Below, piece by piece: positions 1-9,200 of a DNA stretch of 64,000 nt; within the stretch, counting starts at the first letter, position 1, and each line of letters opens with the position of its first letter. Both the position numbers and the translations under genes were made by a program. Below the pieces are notes generated by a model. It worked only from the letters and a program-made list of their open reading frames with translations, did not search any database and had not been told where the DNA came from. Source of the DNA: Ignavibacterium sp. (GTDB lineage Bacteria > Bacteroidota > Ignavibacteria > Ignavibacteriales > Ignavibacteriaceae); contig NZ_AP026678.1 in assembly GCF_025998815.1 (NCBI RefSeq), forward strand, positions 1,364,001 to 1,428,000, given 5' to 3'.

Positions 1-1
1 T

Positions 2-301
2 GAGCTTAGTTTTGTAAAGACATCTTTATCAAGAAAGTTCCCATTGAACTTTGAAACTTATCGTCATCTTACATCAAATCTTTCTGCTTTGGGAATACAT
101 AATCTTCCGATTGATTACTTTAACAATTATCTGAATAATCTGAATGCAGTTACAATTGATGAAGTAAACACTGAAGCGCTAAAACTTTCCCAAGCAGATA
201 TGAAAATTGTTCTTGTTGGAAATAGAGATTCATTTGCAGATGAGTTCATTAAAAACGGATTTGAATTGATTGATGTTGATGAGAGAGGAAATATTAAATA
301 A
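2..301 (+). CDS. M16 (insulinase-type) peptidase, C-terminal end only
   Basis: The reading frame is open to the left edge, so only about the last 100 residues of a longer protein are present. The segment reads as the final helical part of an M16 zinc peptidase: a FPLNFETY stretch, then LPIDYFNNY, an AVTIDEV segment and MKIVLVGN, the usual end of M16 C-terminal domains. This non-catalytic half helps form the chamber around the active site; the HxxEH zinc motif would lie upstream and is not visible. An internal TTG at 44 is not a credible start because homologous sequence continues before it. Family assignment is from motif memory and is fairly confident; substrate is unknown. Confidence 0.7.
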   Translation, partial: ELSFVKTSLSRKFPLNFETYRHLTSNLSALGIHNLPIDYFNNYLNNLNAVTIDEVNTEALKLSQADMKIVLVGNRDSFADEFIKNGFELIDVDERGNIK

Positions 302-350
302 AAACATTATCAATTGTTTTACACTCTTCTAATAATTTTACGTTAAAATT

Positions 351-1352
351 CTACTTCAACAACTCAGTAGCAGAAACAAACTTATAACCAATTTTCCGGT
401 AAGCCGGAATTAACGGAAGCAGTTCGTTAAAATTTTTGCTGTCAATTAAAATTCTTCTCGATTCATTCTTACTCATGCTTTTAATCATCTCTCTGAAAGC
501 ACTTTCTGCATTCGATGAGTAACTATCAAGTAAATCAAAGCGACTGAGATTAACATAAAATGCTTTTCGCCAATCCAGTTCTTTAATCAAAAAATCTTTT
601 ATAGATGATTCAAATAAATCTGACTTATCATCAATAGCAATAAATGCAGCCGAAGGAAAATACTTGAAAAGATTCTCAACTGATTTTTTATTTCTGCGAA
701 TCGGATAACTCTCATCCATTTTATAATTTAAATCCTGAATATCATCATTCAGAAGAAGAGCATATCTTTTTCCTGCAGAAAGAATTTTATTGATAAACTT
801 TTTTGATTGTTCCGAAGGCGTAATAAGGAAAATTATTTGTTCCGGAGTATTTAGAATTGCTGAGTTATCAATCGCATAATCAATATTAAAGACAACAAAG
901 CCAACTCTTCCCTTTTCTCTTGAAATGTTTTTATCAGTTACAAACTCTGAAACAATAAGTGGCTTGTTATCAAGAATAATTTTTAGGATTGTTTTTCCGC
1001 CAATAGATTCTTCTTCGCTTGTTATCTTCGCTGTGGTTGGAGAAAACAAATTTTCTATCTCGAGAAGAAGTAATGAAATCGGAACATCGCTATAAACTTT
1101 TACCGAATAGACAGAATCGGAAGGATTTTTTTTATTTCTTTTAATGCTCAAAAACTTTTCACTGATGTCATAATTTTTCAAAGCTTGTTTGAAAAGTGAA
1201 TCTGCTTCAGAAATAGAAATATCTTTCTTTTTGAGCTCCGGTTTTTCCGCAGTTATGTAACGATCAATAAGGATAGTGACAACAAGCAATAAAATCGCAA
1301 CAGCAAATAAATACCTTGCTGATTTAGATAAATCAAAATCTTTAAACATCAC
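351..1352 (-). CDS. Membrane-anchored protein resembling divergent polysaccharide deacetylase (YibQ-like)
   Basis: 333 residues. One N-terminal membrane segment (about residues 12-29) follows a short basic/acidic head, so most of the protein is likely periplasmic. The second half has the layout of the YibQ/divergent polysaccharide deacetylase family: a strand ending in FLITPS, a segment around AGKRYALLLN, a KYFPSAAFIAI segment where the family has its ligand region, and a final IGYKFVSATELL strand. The metal-binding histidines usual in that family are not evident, so a catalytic role is doubtful. It is the last gene of a three-gene minus-strand operon, 5 bp after the crotonase gene. The assignment rests on fold-like pattern only; otherwise a hypothetical exported protein. 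Confidence 0.4.
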   Translation of the reverse strand: MMFKDFDLSKSARYLFAVAILLLVVTILIDRYITAEKPELKKKDISISEADSLFKQALKNYDISEKFLSIKRNKKNPSDSVYSVKVYSDVPISLLLLEIENLFSPTTAKITSEEESIGGKTILKIILDNKPLIVSEFVTDKNISREKGRVGFVVFNIDYAIDNSAILNTPEQIIFLITPSEQSKKFINKILSAGKRYALLLNDDIQDLNYKMDESYPIRRNKKSVENLFKYFPSAAFIAIDDKSDLFESSIKDFLIKELDWRKAFYVNLSRFDLLDSYSSNAESAFREMIKSMSKNESRRILIDSKNFNELLPLIPAYRKIGYKFVSATELLK

Positions 1353-1357
1353 TTCTT

Positions 1358-2140
1358 TTATTTGTTCTTAAATGCAGGTTTTCTTTTTTCCAGAAAAGCA
1401 GAAGTTCCTTCTTTAAAATCTTCAGTTCCACAACACATAGCAAAAAGCACTGCTTCAAAATCAAGTCCATCCTGCAAATTCATTTTATCAGTTGCATTAA
1501 CTGCCTCAATTGCAAGTCTTATCGCTTGCTGGCCTTTTGAATTAATTTTTTGTGCAATCTCAAATACTTTTGCCTGCAGTTCTGCAGCAGGAAAAACTTT
1601 ATTCACCAGGCCAATTCTTAAAGCTTCATTTGCATCGATCATATCGCCGGTTAAAATCATTTCCATCGCTCTGCCACTTCCGACTAATCTTGCAAGTCTT
1701 TGAGTTCCACCATAACCTGGAATGATACCAAGATTAACTTCCGGTTGACCAAACTTTGCATTTTCAGATGCAATTCTGAAATGACAAGCCAAAGCAAGTT
1801 CGCATCCTCCACCAAGTGCAAATCCATTAACAGAAGCGATAACCGGTTTTTCAAAATTTTCAATCGTGTTGAAAACACTTTGACCAAATTCAGCAAACTT
1901 TTTTCCTTCGAGCATGTTCAGTTTGTTTAATTCCGAAATATCTGCTCCTGCAACAAAAGCTTTCTCTCCGCTTCCCGTCAGAATAACAGAATAAACATCA
2001 TCATTGTTTCTTAATTCCTGAAAAACATTTTTCAGCTCTGTTAATGTTTGATGATTTAATGCATTCAGTTTATCAGGACGATTTATTGTGACCAAAGCTG
2101 TTTTATCTTTTATGTCCAATAATAAATTTGTATAACTCAT
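1358..2140 (-). CDS. Enoyl-CoA hydratase/isomerase (crotonase) family protein
   Basis: 260 residues, normal length for enoyl-CoA hydratase, which hydrates trans-2-enoyl-CoA in fatty acid or amino acid degradation or in butanoyl-CoA pathways. The oxyanion-hole elements are AGADI (64-68) and the GGG at 110-112. Both catalytic glutamates of true hydratases are present: E114 in GGGCELA and E134 in GQPEVNLG, so hydratase activity is expected. The AUG has a perfect AGGAGG four bases upstream, and that Shine-Dalgarno overlaps the TAG stop of the preceding barrel gene, suggesting translational coupling. The acyl-CoA dehydrogenase at 39.9-41 kb could act in the same route, but is not linked. Exact substrate is not determined. 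Confidence 0.9.
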   Translation of the reverse strand: MSYTNLLLDIKDKTALVTINRPDKLNALNHQTLTELKNVFQELRNNDDVYSVILTGSGEKAFVAGADISELNKLNMLEGKKFAEFGQSVFNTIENFEKPVIASVNGFALGGGCELALACHFRIASENAKFGQPEVNLGIIPGYGGTQRLARLVGSGRAMEMILTGDMIDANEALRIGLVNKVFPAAELQAKVFEIAQKINSKGQQAIRLAIEAVNATDKMNLQDGLDFEAVLFAMCCGTEDFKEGTSAFLEKRKPAFKNK

Positions 2141-2148
2141 TGTTCCTC

Positions 2149-2748
2149 CTATAAACTTATAAAGATTGGAAGCCGGACTCTTAAATCGAATCCTACAAAC
2201 TGATTTGATTCAAAATAATTGTATGAAGCTAGTATCTCAAGCATAAACATTGAAACTCCTGCACCAACACTGAATCCAAACTTTGAAGTCTCCTCCAGAA
2301 AATTTGTCTTGCCTCTGCCTGGTTTAAACTCATGAAGTTTCTGATAGTATGTATAAGAACCTGAAACTTGCAGAATAGGCATAAACAGAACAATATTTTC
2401 TGCAAGCGGCGGGAAGTAATATCTTGCACCAAAATTTACAGGTAAGGTATTAGTGTGAAAATTTGAATAATCTGTCTCGCGATAAAAACTTTGAGAGCCA
2501 GGATATTGTTCAAAACCAATTGTAGTATAAAGAAAAACCGGTAGGAACTCATTATCGGTATATGAAAATTCAATATTAAAACCATAACCAACATCTGTGT
2601 TTGAAGCAAAATCACCAATTGGTAAACGAGGACCAACTCCAACTCCAACAAAAAATCCCACAGCACGACTGCTTGGAGGTTTCTCAGCAAAAGAAAAAAT
2701 ACTTAATGCGATTAATAAAAAAATGGTATTTCTAAAGATTGATTTCAT
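2149..2748 (-). CDS. Outer-membrane beta-barrel-like protein
   Basis: 199 residues with a Sec signal peptide (hydrophobic IFLLIALSIFSFA after basic MKSIFR). The mature part has alternating aromatic/hydrophobic strands, glycine-rich segments (GFFVGVGVGPRLPIGDF), and ends in a strand finishing RLPIFISL, consistent with a small porin-like or OmpA/OMP_b-brl type eight-stranded barrel in the outer membrane. No enzymatic motif is visible. It is the first gene of the cluster with crotonase and the deacetylase-like protein; the stop codon overlaps the next gene's ribosome binding site. The function is unknown; barrel assignment is inferred from strand pattern. Confidence 0.6.
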   Translation of the reverse strand: MKSIFRNTIFLLIALSIFSFAEKPPSSRAVGFFVGVGVGPRLPIGDFASNTDVGYGFNIEFSYTDNEFLPVFLYTTIGFEQYPGSQSFYRETDYSNFHTNTLPVNFGARYYFPPLAENIVLFMPILQVSGSYTYYQKLHEFKPGRGKTNFLEETSKFGFSVGAGVSMFMLEILASYNYFESNQFVGFDLRVRLPIFISL

Positions 2749-2830
2749 ACTATTGAAAATTACAAAATAGTTTTTGCTTAATGAACTATGGAAAAATTAA
2801 TTTCACGATAGAATAAGAAGTTACTCCTCT

Positions 2831-2856
2831 GTCATTCCGAGCGAAGCGAGGAATCT
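2831..2856. repeat. REP-like hairpin (GCGAAGC-loop version)
   Basis: Short imperfect palindrome: outer arms ATTCC/GGAAT, inner pair GC/GC around GAA, so the tip is GCGAAGC, a very stable DNA mini-hairpin. It lies 8 bp beyond the stop of the DUF2231-like gene. It has the same outer plan as the hairpins repeated at 23.1-23.55 kb but different stem bases. No T-run follows on the minus strand, so it is not a typical terminator. Confidence 0.6.
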
Positions 2857-2863
2857 TTGGTTA

Positions 2864-3313
2864 TCATTCATTCTTCCCAATGATAGTGCTGATTCTCGTA
2901 TGAGCTGTTTTCCCTCCGTATTCACCAGTCTGGTAAATGAAATAACAACCTGCAAACGCAAGTAAGAGCAAAATTATTTTCCACTTGCCTTCATACTTCT
3001 TTTTTATCTGCAAATAAATTCTTGAAAACAAAATTAATGAGAATAACCACACAACAATGTTTGCATAAGTATAATGTTTATCAGCTAATTCATATAAATC
3101 CGGATTCATTTTATCAATTGAATTTAATGCCTGATTACCGGTAAGAACTGCAGCCAATGATGCAACTATTCCAAGAATCAGAATTACCAATGAGGTGAAT
3201 GAGAAAAATTCTTTTTTATAAAAGATTGACACGGCTTCAATGAAAGGATAAATGAAAAGCAGTGCAATCGGAAAATGAATTATCTTATGATGAAGTTCTG
3301 CTAAAAATTCCAT
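2864..3313 (-). CDS. DUF2231-like four-helix inner-membrane protein
   Basis: About 149 residues with four hydrophobic segments. The N-terminal ELHHKIIHFPIALL matches the start of DUF2231-type proteins, which carry conserved histidines before the first membrane helix; further histidines occur at DKHYTY and KTAHTR. Such proteins are often found near c-type cytochrome or copper proteins, but none is next to it here and the function is unknown. I chose the ATG at 3313, directly after the TGA of the upstream SDR gene; a GTG at 3322 would overlap that gene. Likely co-transcribed with the SDR gene. Confidence 0.65.
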   Translation of the reverse strand: MEFLAELHHKIIHFPIALLFIYPFIEAVSIFYKKEFFSFTSLVILILGIVASLAAVLTGNQALNSIDKMNPDLYELADKHYTYANIVVWLFSLILFSRIYLQIKKKYEGKWKIILLLLAFAGCYFIYQTGEYGGKTAHTRISTIIGKNE

Positions 3314-3314
3314 A

Positions 3315-4070
3315 TCAACCACACATTACCGAACCACCGTTTACATTTATCACTTCGCCGGTAATATGTCTGGCAAGATCTGATGCGAGAAATAAAACCG
3401 GACCAGCGATATCATCAGGTTGTGCAATTCTCTTTAAAGGAATTTCTTTTATTTCACTTTCAAAACTTTTCTTATCGGATAAAGCTGGAATTGACATATC
3501 AGTCCAAACCCAACCAGGTGCAACACTATTAACAAGTATATTGAACTCAGCAAGTTCTTCTGCCAAAGATTTTGTAAATGAAATCATTCCACCTTTTGAT
3601 GCTGCGTAATGTGAATATCTGGCTTCACCTCTTTGTCCGGCAGTTGAAGAAATATTTATTATTCTTCCAAAGCGTTTCTTTTTCATCGAAGGAATTACAA
3701 GTGAGGAAAACAGAAAAGCAGATGTAAGATTTATTCGTAAAGTTTCTTCCCACTGAGCTAAAGTCATTTTATCAATTTTGCCTTCTTTCCAGATTCCGGC
3801 ATTGTTAACAAGAATATCTACACGACCAAAATCTTTCATTACCTCTTTAACACATTCCCGGATTTCTTCCGGATTTGCTACATCGACCTTATAAGCTCTG
3901 ATTCTTGTAAGCTTTGAATATCTTTTAACAAGTTTTTCCGCCTGCGATTTGCTGCTGTTGTAAGTGAATGCTACAGAAGCTCCGGTGATTGCAAAATATT
4001 TTACACAGGAAGCACCAATTCCTCTTGAGCCACCTGTTATCAAAACAACTTTGGATTTCAGATTAATCAT
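3315..4070 (-). CDS. Short-chain dehydrogenase/reductase, FabG-like
   Basis: 251 residues, classical SDR. TGGSRGIG (12-19) binds the NADP(H) cofactor, NNAG follows strand 4, and the catalytic set is Ser in NISSTAG plus Tyr and Lys in YAASKGG. The C-terminal GEVINVNGG is typical of FabG/3-oxoacyl-ACP reductase-like enzymes. It could reduce 3-oxoacyl-ACP in fatty acid synthesis, but FabG paralogs with other substrates are common and there is no fab cluster here, so I leave the symbol blank. It begins 2 bp after truA ends and is followed at once by the DUF2231-like gene. Confidence 0.85.
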   Translation of the reverse strand: MINLKSKVVLITGGSRGIGASCVKYFAITGASVAFTYNSSKSQAEKLVKRYSKLTRIRAYKVDVANPEEIRECVKEVMKDFGRVDILVNNAGIWKEGKIDKMTLAQWEETLRINLTSAFLFSSLVIPSMKKKRFGRIINISSTAGQRGEARYSHYAASKGGMISFTKSLAEELAEFNILVNSVAPGWVWTDMSIPALSDKKSFESEIKEIPLKRIAQPDDIAGPVLFLASDLARHITGEVINVNGGSVMCG

Positions 4071-4072
4071 TT

Positions 4073-4801
4073 TTAATACTCCACTTTATGAAGAAATAAA
4101 CCTTTTGCCGGAACAGCTTCTCCGGCAAATTCTCTGTCTTCTGATCTAAATACTTCCTGAATATATTCTTCAGGTTTTTCCATTTTTAATGCTTTGAGCA
4201 ATGTTCCAACAATCGCTCTAACCATTCCGTGTAAAAATCTGTCAGCAGAAATTTCAAACACAATAAGATCAAATTGATTTGTCCAGCTAATTTCAGTTAC
4301 TTCGCAAAACTTATTTTCAACCTCAGATTTCTTTTTACAGAATGAAGAAAAATTTTTCCTACCTAAAAAAAGTTTACTTAAGTCATTAAGAATTTCTAAA
4401 TCAATTTTCTGTGGATAAAAAAAAGAATAATTTTTATAAAACGGTGACTTGAATTGTGAAATCAAATAAATGTAAGTCCTTTTCTTTGCATCAAACCGTG
4501 AATGAAAACTTTCGCGAACTTTCTCAATTGAGAGCACTGAAATATCTTGCGGAAGAATTGAATTGAGCGAGAATTGGAATTTGTATAAATCAATTTCTTT
4601 TTCAGATCTGAAATTTGCAACCTGACCTAAAGCATGAACTCCAGCATCAGTTCTTCCTGAACCTATCAAATTAACTTCTTCTTTAAGAATAATTTTAATC
4701 GCATTTATAATTTCTTGCTGAATTGTTTTTGCGTTCTCTTGAATTTGCCAGCCTGAATAAACAGTTCCATCATATTGTAAAATCATTTTGTAGTTATTCA
4801 T
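4073..4801 (-). CDS. truA: tRNA pseudouridine(38-40) synthase TruA
   Basis: 242 residues. The enzyme isomerises uridines 38-40 in the tRNA anticodon arm. The catalytic aspartate is D52 in GSGRTDAGVHALGQ, the diagnostic TruA motif; LQYDGTVYSGWQ near the start and the FLHGMVRAIVGTLL motif near residue 195 are also as expected. Length is typical. It lies 9 bp downstream of the MgtC-type gene and 2 bp before the SDR gene, so all are probably on one transcript. Confidence 0.95.
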   Translation of the reverse strand: MNNYKMILQYDGTVYSGWQIQENAKTIQQEIINAIKIILKEEVNLIGSGRTDAGVHALGQVANFRSEKEIDLYKFQFSLNSILPQDISVLSIEKVRESFHSRFDAKKRTYIYLISQFKSPFYKNYSFFYPQKIDLEILNDLSKLFLGRKNFSSFCKKKSEVENKFCEVTEISWTNQFDLIVFEISADRFLHGMVRAIVGTLLKALKMEKPEEYIQEVFRSEDREFAGEAVPAKGLFLHKVEY

Positions 4802-4810
4802 AATTACAAA

Positions 4811-6133
4811 TTATATGAAAGAGAGAATTAAAAGATAAATAATCTGAACAAGCAACATTATACCCAATCCTTTCCACACAACATATTTAAGAACATTGCT
4901 TCCCCAGAATGATGAGATTGACATCTTAATAACTGTGTTTGAAATAGTTGCAAATACAATCGCCTTCATTGCTACATTTAGTGTAATAGATTCATTAAAC
5001 AATCTCGAAATTGAAATCGTAATAGCATCAACACTTGAGAATCCAGCCAAAGCACTTGCTGCAAATAATCCCTGATCTCCAAAATAAACCTGAGCAGCTT
5101 TTGCAAGAAAGATTGTAACTCCGAAAATAATTCCAAAGACGAATGCAGATTTCAGTTCGAAAGGATTTTTAAGTTCAATTTCTGCCTGAGGAATATTAAT
5201 ATTTTTTTTGTAAAAGATTATTGAAGCAATAACACCAGCCAACGCAAAAATTATCATTGGAAAAAATAGTGGGATTGCTAAATCAACATTAAGAATTGAA
5301 ATTATCAGCAATACTCTCAAGAACATCATTGATGATGCGGTAATAACTCCCAGACCATAATTGAATGAAAGTGGCTCTTCAATTTTACTTTTCTTTGTTA
5401 ATGAATAAGTAAGTGCGGTGCTCGATACCATTCCACCAAGCAAACTCGTAACTATTATTCCCTTATCCTTTCCCAAAAGTTTAATAAAAATATAACCGAT
5501 AAAACTTATTCCACTTACAAATATTACCATATACCAGATTAGTCGTGGATTAAGAACATCGAAAGGACCATAAGTTTTGTCTGGAAGGACAGGAAGCACA
5601 ATCAGAGTAATGATTGCAAGTTTTAAAGTGGCATAAATATCTGCAGCGTTAACTTTTCCAACGAAGGAATGCAATTGAATTTTAAGCGAAAGAAACATTG
5701 TGATTATTATTGCTATCACAACCGGAAGAAGAATATATCCCCAATAAACCAATGAACCGAGAATAAAAACTATGAATGAAGATACTTCACTTGTTCCACC
5801 AACTTTACCATCTCTTGAAGATGAATAGTATGCTGCGATTGTAAGTCCTGCAAATCCTATAAAGAAAATTGCATAAACCCAATTTTCAGTAATTGAAGAA
5901 ATAAGTGCAGAAGTAAAACCATAAAGTCCGATTAAAGGAAAAGTTCTTATTCCGGCAAAAATTTTTTCGTCTTTATTTCTTGCGTACTCTCTTTCAAGTC
6001 CTATTAGCATACCTATGAAAATAACGACTGCAAGACCTTTAAGAATTGTAAACATATCGCCGGACTCTAAAAGAGGTTCGGGTTTGGGCAGTAGATTTTG
6101 AAACAACGATGTTGAATCAGTGTGTGTCTGCAT
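4811..6133 (-). CDS. MgtC/SapB-type membrane protein with DUF4010-like C-terminal half
   Basis: 440 residues from the ATG at 6133; a TTG at 6154 would add seven residues but lacks clear support. The first part contains GMLIGLEREY and AGIRTFPLIGLYG, the signature of the MgtC/SapB family, with several membrane helices. The second half is a further multi-helix region (GLFAASALAGFSSVDAITIS) typical of the DUF4010 fusion. MgtC proteins influence magnesium homeostasis and F-ATPase in some pathogens; the long two-domain form is of unknown function. About 10-12 transmembrane segments are visible. It is first in the truA cluster and divergent from the hybrid kinase gene. Confidence 0.8.
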   Translation of the reverse strand: MQTHTDSTSLFQNLLPKPEPLLESGDMFTILKGLAVVIFIGMLIGLEREYARNKDEKIFAGIRTFPLIGLYGFTSALISSITENWVYAIFFIGFAGLTIAAYYSSSRDGKVGGTSEVSSFIVFILGSLVYWGYILLPVVIAIIITMFLSLKIQLHSFVGKVNAADIYATLKLAIITLIVLPVLPDKTYGPFDVLNPRLIWYMVIFVSGISFIGYIFIKLLGKDKGIIVTSLLGGMVSSTALTYSLTKKSKIEEPLSFNYGLGVITASSMMFLRVLLIISILNVDLAIPLFFPMIIFALAGVIASIIFYKKNINIPQAEIELKNPFELKSAFVFGIIFGVTIFLAKAAQVYFGDQGLFAASALAGFSSVDAITISISRLFNESITLNVAMKAIVFATISNTVIKMSISSFWGSNVLKYVVWKGLGIMLLVQIIYLLILSFI

Positions 6134-6235
6134 AATAAAAATTTCTTTTTGCAAATCTAATGATATTAGAATAATTTTATTCGCAATCTTAATAAAGTAT
6201 TCTAATTTGTTCCAACCCTGGGAAAAATCATTTGT

Positions 6236-9200
6236 ATGTTAACTAATAAAAGTAAGAAGGATCTTTCTGAATTAATAAACCAGTTTAGTGTAGCTGCATT
6301 ATTGTTTGATGAAGAATTTAATTTGCTTCATTACAACAATTATGCTTTAAATTTTTTTAATGAATCTATCAACAAACAGAATGAATCTTCAGAGATAATT
6401 GCAGAGAGTTTTAACTCTTTACACTCAGAAGTTAGAAAAAGATTAAAGAATATTTCCGAATCAAACTTTTTTGAATTTGATTTTACTGATTTCAATTCTC
6501 AAAAGGTTCTTCATATAACAATCAGTAAAATAAAGTCCGAAAATGAAACCCGTTTCCTTTGCCTGCTTACTGAAATTGAAAAAGGGAATATGGAATCGGT
6601 CTTTATGAAACTTTTTGAATTGACAAGTGATATTATTCTTCTGATTGATCCATTAGAATTTAAAATCGTAGAAGCCAATCAAGCTGCTGTAAAATCTTAT
6701 AATACCTCGAGAGAAGAAATTATTGGTTTCAACTTTATTTACTTATCCAGATTACCCGAAAAAGAAATTGAAATTCTCCGCGATTCAAACCTTTCTGATA
6801 AACCAATTGAATATGAAACAATTCATCTTAAAAGCAATGGCGATGAAATTTATCTAAAGGTTCGTATTTCCAAAATAAATTATTCTAACAGAGATTTAAT
6901 TTTATTTGCTGCGAGTTCAAATACATTAAACCAAATATCTGCACAGAAGCTTCAGTCAAGTGAAAATCGTTTTAAGATTTTGTATGACAATAATCCTTTA
7001 ATGATCTTCATAATTGATTCTGATGGAATTATTTCGGGAGTTAATAAAAGTGTTCTCAGTGAATTGCAATATCTGAACGATGATTTGATTGGTAATCACA
7101 TTTCAAAAATCTATCATCCCGAAGACGAACGACTTATTAATTTTCAGATTAATCAATGTCTTCAAAATCCAAACAAAACATTTACCTGGGAATTAAGATT
7201 ATTAAACAAATTCAAAAACATTGTTTGGGTAAGAGTAAGTGCTATTTCGTTCGTTACTGATAAAGGAAGCAATGAAGTGATGATTGTTTGTGATAATATT
7301 ACAGTTCAGAAAGACACTGAAAAGACTTTAGTTGATTATGCAAAATCACTTCAAAGAATGCTTGATGCATCTCCACTTGGAGTTCTTGTTTATGCGCTTG
7401 ATAAAGATAACCATCTAAGATTGATCACTACTAATCATTCAGCAGAAACAATTTTAGGAATAAGAGCCGATGATTATTTGTACAAAAAGATTGAAGAAAT
7501 TTTTCCTGCTTTACCTCATCAAACAGTTGTTAAGCAATTCAGAGAAATTGCAAAAAACGGTGGGAGCTATTTATTTCAGAAAATAAACTACAACGATAAA
7601 AATGTAAGTGGCGTTTATGAATATTCTGCAATTCAGCTTGCAGAAAATACTGTAGCAATATTTTTCACAGACATTACTGACAGAGAAAAATCAATTGAAC
7701 GAATTGCTGAAAGTGAACTTAAATACAAAACTTTGTTTGAAGGTTCAAATGATGCAATCATACTTATGAAGAATGAATACTTCATCGATGCTAACCAGAA
7801 AGCACTTGAAATGTTTGGTTGCTCGAGAGAAGAGTTAATAAATAAAACTCCGTTTGATTTCTCCCCCGAGTTTCAGGATGATGGATTAAAATCACAGGAT
7901 AAAGGAATAAGCTTAATTCAGGAAGCATTGAATGGTTCTCCACAATTTTTCGAGTGGAAGCATATCAAAAAGGACAAAACAGAATTTATTGCAGAGGTAA
8001 GTTTAACCTCTACTGAGATTAAAGGCGAAAAATTTATTCAGGCAATTGTTCGTGATATAACAGAAAAGAAAAAATCGCAAAAACAAATTGCAATGTTCGC
8101 AAACGCATTCAGAAACATTTCAGAATGCGTGATAATCGGCGATACACAGGACAACATAATTTTCGTAAACGAGGCATTCACTAAAACCTATGGATATAAA
8201 CCTGAAGAAATCATTGGGAAAAATGTCAGCTTAATCCGCTCTCCTAAAAATCCAACTCATATTGTTCAAAAAATATTACCACAAACTTTAAAAGGTGGTT
8301 GGAAAGGTGAGCTCATAAATGTAAAAAAATCTGGTGAAGAGTTCATAATTTCGCTCTCAACATCACCAATCTACGATGAGAAAGGAAATCTGATTGCATT
8401 AACCGGAATTGTTGAAGACATAACTGAAAGAAAACAAACTTTACAGAGACTCGCAGAAAGTGAGGAAAGATTCAGATCACTTTTAGATAATATTATTGAG
8501 TCAGTTATAATAGTTGATTGGAATGGAAAAATTTTATTTGCGAACAAGAGTGCGGCTAAACTTGTTGACTTGGATTCACCTGAAAAAGGAATCGGGAAAA
8601 GTGTTACGGAATTTCTCCATCCATCAAACATAGATAAAGCAATCCGATTAATTTCATTTGAAAAAGATAGCGGCGAATCAAGACGAGATACATTTCAAAT
8701 TGTTACTGCAACCAAGCAAATCCGTTGGGTTGAAAGTATGTCAACGCGTATCCGCTATCAGAATCAGGAAGTATTACTTACAACATTAAGAGATATTACT
8801 GATAGAGTTAAGACCGAAAAGATGCTCCACCTTTTAACAAATGCACTGCACAGCGCTGCTAATGGTGTAATGATCACTGACAGAAGTGGAAAAATTATCT
8901 GGCTAAATGAAGCAATTGAAAAACTAACCGGTTATAAAGAAGATGAACTAATCGGAAAGTCAACTTCAATTTTCAAATCAGGATTGCTACCGGATGAATT
9001 CTATAAAAAGATGTGGGATACCATTGAAAGCGGAAAAGTCTGGAAGGGTGAATTAATCAATAAAAGAAAAGATGGAACTTTTTATGAAGAAGAAATGACG
9101 ATCACACCAATTTATGATAGCGATAGCGAGATTAATCATTACATAGCCATTAAAGAAGATATTACACAACGAAAAAAGAATGAAAGAGAAATCCGTGAGG

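Noticed and set aside
44-301. Independent short gene starting at TTG 44
   Set aside because: The frame is open to the window edge and the M16-like homology continues upstream of position 44.
8371-8631. Minus-strand frame inside the PAS kinase
   Set aside because: Lies in a conserved PAS-coding region with no RBS; a shadow frame.
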